64,000 bases of DNA from Limivivens sp034101475 (GTDB lineage: Bacteria > Bacillota > Clostridia > Lachnospirales > Lachnospiraceae): the NCBI GenBank assembly GCA_034101475.1, contig JAXEJQ010000007.1, positions 1 through 64,000 on the forward strand. Direction: 5' to 3'. Each line of letters begins with the position of its first letter. The first letter of the stretch is position 1. The notes beneath the pieces are model-generated. The model searched no databases and was not told the DNA's origin. It saw only the letters and a list, made by a program, of their open reading frames with translations. The position numbers were made by a program, and so were the translations under genes. Below are positions 59,748-64,000 of this stretch, piece after piece.

Positions 59748-60776
59748 TCAGGCTTCTTCCCCGCTTCTGTCCAGAATGGATTCCCCGGGATAAATACTGG
59801 TGGCAAGAGTAATCTGCTTCGTTCCCTCCGAATCCTGCTTCCCTCTGGCCCCGGTCAGCCGCTCCAGCATCAGCTCCGCTGCCTGTCTGGCAATCTCCTC
59901 CATGGGCTGCACCACCATCCACAGCCCGGGACGGATCACCCGGGACAGCAGCAGATTATCAAAACCTACAATGGAGACCTTTTCCGGAAAGGCAATCTCC
60001 TCTTCGTTCAGGGCAATCACCGCCCCCATGGTGATCTCATAGTTTGACAGAAATACCGCTGTAGGCGGATCTTCCATCTCCATCAGCAGCCGGATGGAAT
60101 CATAGCCATGCTGCACCTCCAGATCACCCTTGCGGATATACTTGGAATACACCGGAAGATCCGCTTCTTCCATGGCGCGGAAATACCCCTGAAGCCGCCC
60201 GCCTGCCGTGTAATATTTCTCATCTCCGCAGATAATCGCGATTTTCCTGTGTCCCTTTTCAATCAAAAGCTTCACTGCCTGGTAAGAGGCCCCTTCATTG
60301 TCCACCCGTACACTGTCGAACTCCCGGTCCTCGAAGGTACGGTCAATGAGCACCACCGGCGTCCCCCGGCTGACAGCTCCCTGCAGATAGGCGGAATTTC
60401 TGGATGTGGGAATCGTGATAATTCCATCCACCCGTTTTCCCAGCAGGAAACGGATCGACTCCTCCTCAAGCTTCTCATCTCCCCTGCAGTCACAGACAAT
60501 GGTTCCATAATCGCTGGCCCGCAGGATATCCTCAATCTTGGCAATAATGGTACTGGCAAACACATTGTCCAGCTTCTGGATCAGAACACCTACCGTCTTC
60601 GTCCGGTTTGTCGCCAGGCCCCTGGCCACCTCGTTCACCTCATAATGCAGAACTTCGATGGCATGTTCAATCGCCGCCCGATTCTCCGGAAGCACATTTC
60701 CTCCGTTTAAATACTTTGATACCGTAGCCAGGGAAAGACCTGTCATTTTTGTAATATCTCTGATCGTCGCAGCCAT
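59748..60776 (-). CDS. LacI family transcriptional regulator
   Basis: Repressor of 342 residues. The helix-turn-helix is ATIRDITKMTGLSLATVSKYLNGG (residues 3-26), the hinge helix lies near 50-60 (EVARGLATNRTKTVGVLI), and a periplasmic-binding-protein-like effector domain follows (60-330). The effector is probably a pentose or pentitol, since the next genes are xylB, a polyol dehydrogenase and an aldo/keto reductase. ATG 60776 follows AAAGGAGG. Matching operators lie upstream of both this gene and xylB, predicting autorepression. Confidence 0.93.
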   Translation of the reverse strand: MAATIRDITKMTGLSLATVSKYLNGGNVLPENRAAIEHAIEVLHYEVNEVARGLATNRTKTVGVLIQKLDNVFASTIIAKIEDILRASDYGTIVCDCRGDEKLEEESIRFLLGKRVDGIITIPTSRNSAYLQGAVSRGTPVVLIDRTFEDREFDSVRVDNEGASYQAVKLLIEKGHRKIAIICGDEKYYTAGGRLQGYFRAMEEADLPVYSKYIRKGDLEVQHGYDSIRLLMEMEDPPTAVFLSNYEITMGAVIALNEEEIAFPEKVSIVGFDNLLLSRVIRPGLWMVVQPMEEIARQAAELMLERLTGARGKQDSEGTKQITLATSIYPGESILDRSGEEA

Positions 60777-60799
60777 CGTCCGTCCTCCTTTTCCGGTAT

Positions 60800-60817
60800 G
60801 AGCGAACCGTTTCGCTC
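60800..60817. promoter_or_regulatory. LacI-family operator, copy 1 (autoregulatory)
   Basis: GAGCGAACCGTTTCGCTC is an 18-base palindrome with central CG, matching at 8 of 9 half-site positions. It covers the region immediately downstream of the predicted transcription start of the regulator gene. Confidence 0.75.
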
Positions 60818-60826
60818 TCTAACTGA

Positions 60827-60855
60827 ATCATAGCGCAAAAAGCCCCTTCTGTCAA
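60827..60855 (-). promoter_or_regulatory. Promoter of the LacI-family regulator operon
   Basis: On the minus strand: a perfect -35 TTGACA (60855-60850), a 17-base spacer and -10 TATGAT (60832-60827). The -35 lies in the loop of the terminator at 60839-60872. Confidence 0.85.
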
Positions 60856-60872
60856 GTGACAAAAGGGGCTTT
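60839..60872 (-). terminator. Terminator of the dipeptidase gene
   Basis: Stem AAAGCCCCTT with AAGGGGCTTT (10 bp) and a 14-base loop, followed by TT on the minus strand. It starts four bases after the dipeptidase stop and overlaps the promoter of the downstream LacI-family gene. Confidence 0.85.
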
Positions 60873-60876
60873 CCCG

Positions 60877-61857
60877 CTAACACAACAGTTCTTCATACAC
60901 ACGCAGCACATTTTTATAAAAAATCTTCTCAATCTCGCTTTCGTGGAAGCCTTTTTTTCTCAGAGCATCGGCAATCCGCGGCATAAAGGAAGCATCCGGA
61001 ACAGCCGGATTGGTGGCGATTCCATCCAGATCGCTTCCCAGACCGCAAACCTCGATTCCGCCCACATCTGCAATATGAGCCACATGCTCCGCCATGGCTG
61101 CCAGCAGCTCCGTTTTGTCTCCGCTTCCCGGATCCGTCAGAAAATCTGCCGACAGATTCAGTCCCGTCACACCGCCCCGTTCGCCCAGACAGCGGATCAT
61201 GTCGTCCGTCAGGTTCCTGCATACGCCGCATTTTGCCGCCGCGTTGGAATGGCTGGCTACAAAAGGCTTCTTCGTATGTTTCGCCACGTCCCAGAAGCCC
61301 CCGTCCGAAAGATGGGACACATCGGGGATCATGCCAAGACGTTCCATCTCCTCCACAGCCTGAATACCGAAATCAGTCAGACCGGCCGCCGTCCGTTCAT
61401 GAAAAAGCGGTTTCTTCTGCTCATCCCTCTTCAGATTCGGAAAGCCGATTTCATTTTCGTAATTCCAGGTCAATGTCATCATCCGCACGCCCAGGCGGTA
61501 AAAATCCCGCAGATATTCCAGGCTTCCTTTCACTGTAGCCCCTTCCTCAATGGTCAGCACGGCGCTCATTTTTCCATTCGCCTGATTCTTTACAATATCC
61601 TGAAAGCAGAAAGCCGGTGCAATCAGATCTTCGTTTTTCTCCAGCTCCCGGTAATAACGGTCAATGGCTTTCATTGCCTTTTCAAAAGGATTCCTGGTAT
61701 CCTCCAGGCAGATGAAAACGGCAAAATTCTGCAGCAGATAGTCTGCAGCAGCCATTTTTTCCAGATCCACATGACCGGAGTTTTTTCTCAGGCCTTCTCC
61801 CTCTCCCTGATCAAAGAGACGGATCACCGTATCACAGTGCATATCCGCAATTTTCAT
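60877..61857 (-). CDS. Membrane dipeptidase (peptidase family M19)
   Basis: Zinc-dependent dipeptidase of the renal dipeptidase family, 326 residues, TIM-barrel fold. Zinc and catalytic motifs: ADMHCDTVIRL near residue 5-15 (His and Asp), TIEEGATVKG with bridging Glu near 122, PDVSHLSDGGFWDV near 190 and VASHSNAAAKCG near 212; GLGSDLDG near 275. No signal peptide is seen, so it is probably cytoplasmic and may act on D- or dehydro-dipeptides. I chose ATG 61857 with AGGTG six bases upstream over a GTG at 61866. Confidence 0.92.
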   Translation of the reverse strand: MKIADMHCDTVIRLFDQGEGEGLRKNSGHVDLEKMAAADYLLQNFAVFICLEDTRNPFEKAMKAIDRYYRELEKNEDLIAPAFCFQDIVKNQANGKMSAVLTIEEGATVKGSLEYLRDFYRLGVRMMTLTWNYENEIGFPNLKRDEQKKPLFHERTAAGLTDFGIQAVEEMERLGMIPDVSHLSDGGFWDVAKHTKKPFVASHSNAAAKCGVCRNLTDDMIRCLGERGGVTGLNLSADFLTDPGSGDKTELLAAMAEHVAHIADVGGIEVCGLGSDLDGIATNPAVPDASFMPRIADALRKKGFHESEIEKIFYKNVLRVYEELLC

Positions 61858-61938
61858 ATTCCTCACCTCATTTTTCTGTTCCTGTTTGCAAAGCCGCAGA
61901 AAATCAAATTTTAACCTATCCTCTGTATACTCTTACTC

Positions 61939-62075
61939 GTTAAGGGACAAATGAACCTGTCCTCCCCATAGACATGAGAACCCATGCAGGCACAGATTTT
62001 CATGTCCATTTATCCTTTGGCTCATAAGATATCCACAGGCATATATTCTCCTGTCCATTTGTCTCTCTGGCTCAT
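61939..62075 (-). repeat. 50-base periodic repeat related to the selD-upstream repeat
   Basis: On the minus strand, units start ATGAGCC at 62075 and at 62025, and a third ATG falls at 61975, exactly 50 bases on. Units one and two are about 70% alike with a one-base shift and share AAATGGACA and TGCCTG. The third unit carries the core in reverse (GGGACAAATGAACC on the plus strand at 61944-61957). The rest of 61858-62260 has no other gene-like feature. Confidence 0.65.
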
Positions 62076-62181
62076 CTTATCATATCTTTCTCCGGCAGTA
62101 AAGCTTTGTTGCCAGGAATCCTGAAATGCGGAACCGCATCACAGCTTTCGCCGTCTCCTCTTTCTCCATGCAGGACAGCTC

Positions 62182-62210
62182 TTTACTTTTTGGGAAATTC
62201 CTCCTATAAT
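62182..62210 (+). promoter_or_regulatory. Promoter of the ArsR/SmtB gene
   Basis: A perfect -10 TATAAT (62205-62210) with -35 TTTACT (62182-62187) at 17-base spacing, about 50 bases upstream of the start. No clear 12-2-12 ArsR-type operator is seen. Confidence 0.65.
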
Positions 62211-62261
62211 AAGGGAGATACTCTCATTCACGACGCGCAATTCAAAAGGAGGAATCCCTTC

Positions 62262-62624
62262 ATGGAATTTGATGATTTTGCTCCAAAATGTGACTATATC
62301 CACGCCCACCCGGCCCTGATCCATAAAGTTGAAAAACAAATGCCTGCCGAGGAGCAGTTATATGACCTGGCAGAGCTTTTCAAAATTTTCGGCGATTCTA
62401 CCCGTATTAAAATCCTGTACGTCCTGCTGGAAAGTGAAATGTGCGTATGCGACATCGCCCAGCTTCTGAATATGACCCAGAGTGCCATTTCCCATCAGCT
62501 CCGGATTTTGAAGCAGAGCCGCCTGGTCAAGTTCCGCCGGGAAGGAAAGACGATCTTCTATTCTCTTGAGGATGACCATGTCTGCAGCATATTAAGTCAG
62601 GGAATGGAGCACCTGGAGGAATAA
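62262..62624 (+). CDS. ArsR/SmtB family metal-sensing repressor
   Basis: Winged-helix repressor of 120 residues. The helix-turn-helix is IAQLLNMTQSAISHQLRILKQS. Metal sites can be read directly: MCVCD in helix 3 (two Cys), an N-terminal Cys with His-x-His (CDYIHAH), and a C-terminal D-x-H-x10-H-x2-E pattern (DDHVCSILSQGMEHLEE) identical in spacing to the zinc site of SmtB/CzrA. It could thus sense zinc, with a second soft-metal site as in CadC/ZiaR. ATG 62262 has AAAAGGAGG nine bases upstream. No metal pump or transporter gene is adjacent. Confidence 0.92.
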   Translation: MEFDDFAPKCDYIHAHPALIHKVEKQMPAEEQLYDLAELFKIFGDSTRIKILYVLLESEMCVCDIAQLLNMTQSAISHQLRILKQSRLVKFRREGKTIFYSLEDDHVCSILSQGMEHLEE

Positions 62625-62675
62625 TTTTCTTTCTCCGGAATCACTCCTGCCTGATTCACCTTCAAAAAAGAAAAT

Positions 62676-62707
62676 GACTCTGAAGAATTTTTCTTTTCTT
62701 CAGAGTC
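62676..62707. terminator. Bidirectional terminator between arsR-type gene and gltD
   Basis: A perfect 12-bp stem (GACTCTGAAGAA with TTCTTCAGAGTC) with an 8-base loop and flanking A/T runs between convergent genes. Confidence 0.9.
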
Positions 62708-62746
62708 TTTCTTATTTTATGCGCTTCCGGAACAGCATGCTTTTCT

Positions 62747-64000
62747 TTACAGGTTCGTATAGCCCATCAGAGACTCGTCAACTGCCTTTGCAGCTTCTCT
62801 TCCTTCCCGGATTGCCCATACAACCAGAGACTGGCCTCTGTGCATATCTCCTGCTGTAAAAACATTGGGAACGGAAGTCTGAAATCTTCCCATTTCTGTT
62901 TTTACATTTGTCCTGCCATCCAGTTCCACCTGGAAAGCATCTGTCACATATTTCTGAGAACCCAGGAAACCTGCGGCAATCAGAACCAGATCCACATCCA
63001 CCGTCTCCTCGCTGCCCTCTACCGGCACCATCATCATCCGCCCGGTGGCCTCGTCTTTCTTGCCGGCCAGCTTCACCAGCACCGCCTGGCAAACCTCGCC
63101 CTTTTTATTCGCCTTAAATTCTTTAACCGTTGTCTGATAAACCCGAGGATCATGGCCGAAGACTGCGATTGCCTCCTCCTGGCCGTAATCGGTTTTGCAG
63201 ACTCTGGGCCACTCCGGCCAGGGATTGTTTTCCCCTCTGGTATCCGGCAGTTTTGGCATCATTTCCAGCTGCAGAACAGAAGCCGCACCCAGACGGATGG
63301 AGGTTCCCACACAGTCATTTCCGGTATCACCGCCGCCGATTACCATAACCTTCTTTCCTTTTGCAGGAATAAACTGCTGATCAGCAAAATTGGAATCCAG
63401 CAGACTCTTGGTGGTTGCTTTCAGGAAGTCCACAGCAAAATAGATGCCTTTCGCCTCTCTTCCGGGAACCTTGATATCCCGCGGATTGGAGGCACCGCAG
63501 CACAGGAGCACCCGGTCATACTCCTTCAGAAGCTGGGCCGCTTTGATGTCATTTCCCACGTCTGCGTTGGTCACAAACTCGATCCCTTCTGCTTTCATCA
63601 GGTCAACCCGCCGGTCAATCACCCATTTTTCCAGCTTCATATTGGGAATCCCGTAACGCAGCAGACCGCCGATCCGGTCATTCCGCTCAAACACCGTTAC
63701 CTGATGGCCTCTTTTATTCAGCTGCATGGCAGCCGCCAGGCCGGAAGGCCCGCTGCCCACAACAGCTACCTTCTTTCCTGTTCTGGCCTTCGGCACATGG
63801 GGCGTTACCAGCCCCGCCGCATAAGCATTTTCAATGATAGCCCGTTCATTTTCCTTGGTGGAAACCGGATCTCCGTTTAAGTTGCAGGTACAGGCTGCCT
63901 CACAGAGCGCAGGGCAGACCCTGGAAGTAAATTCCGGAAAGCAGTTTGTTTTCGTCAGGCGCATATAAGCCTGCTCCCAGTTCCCGGAGTACACCAGGTC
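62747..64000 (-). CDS. gltD: Glutamate synthase small subunit (GltD-like), 5' end outside window
   Basis: NADPH-dependent flavoprotein subunit that passes electrons to the large glutamate synthase subunit or acts in a related oxidoreductase. About 417 residues are visible. The N-terminal part with iron-sulfur cysteines is CPALCEAACTC; the FAD Rossmann motif is VAVVGSGPSGLAAAMQL, and the NADPH motif is VMVIGGGDTGNDCVGTSIRLG; the C-terminal FTAGDMHRGQSLVVWAIREGREAA completes the FAD site. The gene runs off the window, so the start and the upstream partner (gltB) cannot be checked. Confidence 0.93.
   Translation of the reverse strand, partial: DLVYSGNWEQAYMRLTKTNCFPEFTSRVCPALCEAACTCNLNGDPVSTKENERAIIENAYAAGLVTPHVPKARTGKKVAVVGSGPSGLAAAMQLNKRGHQVTVFERNDRIGGLLRYGIPNMKLEKWVIDRRVDLMKAEGIEFVTNADVGNDIKAAQLLKEYDRVLLCCGASNPRDIKVPGREAKGIYFAVDFLKATTKSLLDSNFADQQFIPAKGKKVMVIGGGDTGNDCVGTSIRLGAASVLQLEMMPKLPDTRGENNPWPEWPRVCKTDYGQEEAIAVFGHDPRVYQTTVKEFKANKKGEVCQAVLVKLAGKKDEATGRMMMVPVEGSEETVDVDLVLIAAGFLGSQKYVTDAFQVELDGRTNVKTEMGRFQTSVPNVFTAGDMHRGQSLVVWAIREGREAAKAVDESLMGYTNL

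Overview
The window looks like the chromosome of a spore-forming, obligately anaerobic Clostridia, most likely family Lachnospiraceae. The basis is a moderate GC content, strong AGGAGG-type ribosome binding sites, a spoIIGA-sigE-sigG sporulation block, a tRNA T-box leader on valS, a DNPR-type (meso-diaminopimelate) MurE, and fermentation-type genes (D-lactate dehydrogenase with a Rex-like site). I cannot name the genus from sequence alone. Nearly every gene is on the minus strand, so transcription runs from high to low coordinates. No rRNA, tRNA, insertion sequence, prophage or CRISPR array was recognised.

Region by region, from low coordinates: 1-1200 holds the 5' part of valS with its promoter and T-box leader. 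1265-7562 is a protein quality-control and GTPase block transcribed tig, clpP, clpX, lon, engB. 7804-12104 is a more accessory stretch: a DUF975 membrane protein, a DJ-1/PfpI protein, a CYTH-domain protein, a small hypothetical, two small XRE regulators and a secreted SGNH hydrolase with cell-wall-binding repeats. 12201-14654 is spoIIGA-sigE-sigG behind a promoter with Spo0A-like boxes. 14797-16663 holds divergent aroD and aroE. 16718-30384 is a rearranged division and cell-wall (dcw) cluster transcribed mraZ, rsmH, ftsL, pbpB-like, spoVD-like, mraY, murD, ftsW/spoVE, murA, divIB, ftsZ. It has an MraZ operator of four 10-bp repeats and a heavily structured leader in front of mraY.

30647-47800 is housekeeping: a 50-residue Spo0E-like gene, lgt, ychF, then a long run transcribed dus, murE, priA, def, fmt, a zinc metallopeptidase, rsmB, rlmN, PP2C phosphatase, PASTA kinase, rsgA, rpe, thiN. 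Many of these overlap by 1-11 bases, which suggests one or a few operons. 47846-51604 holds a DUF362 protein, RidA, D-lactate dehydrogenase and an EamA transporter.

51656-56004 is a selenium module: a small DUF3343 putative Se/S carrier, selD, yedF, a YqeB/EF2563-type protein and a NifS-like lyase. No selA, selB or tRNA-Sec is visible here, so the module resembles the selenium-cofactor (selenium-dependent molybdenum hydroxylase) trait rather than selenocysteine insertion. 56069-60776 is a pentose/pentitol catabolic operon (LacI regulator, xylulokinase, zinc alcohol dehydrogenase, aldo/keto reductase) with two matching operators. 60877-64000 holds a membrane-type dipeptidase, an ArsR/SmtB metal sensor and the 5'-truncated gltD.

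The most unusual signals lie between genes: a repeat family built on ATGAGCC...GACAAATGG with 50/51-base spacing at two loci, a palindromic dispersed repeat present near 7.75 kb and 15.66 kb, a 22-base repeat shared by 18.1 kb and 46.8 kb, the multi-hairpin mraY leader, and a lacI-family promoter whose -35 lies in the loop of the upstream gene's terminator.
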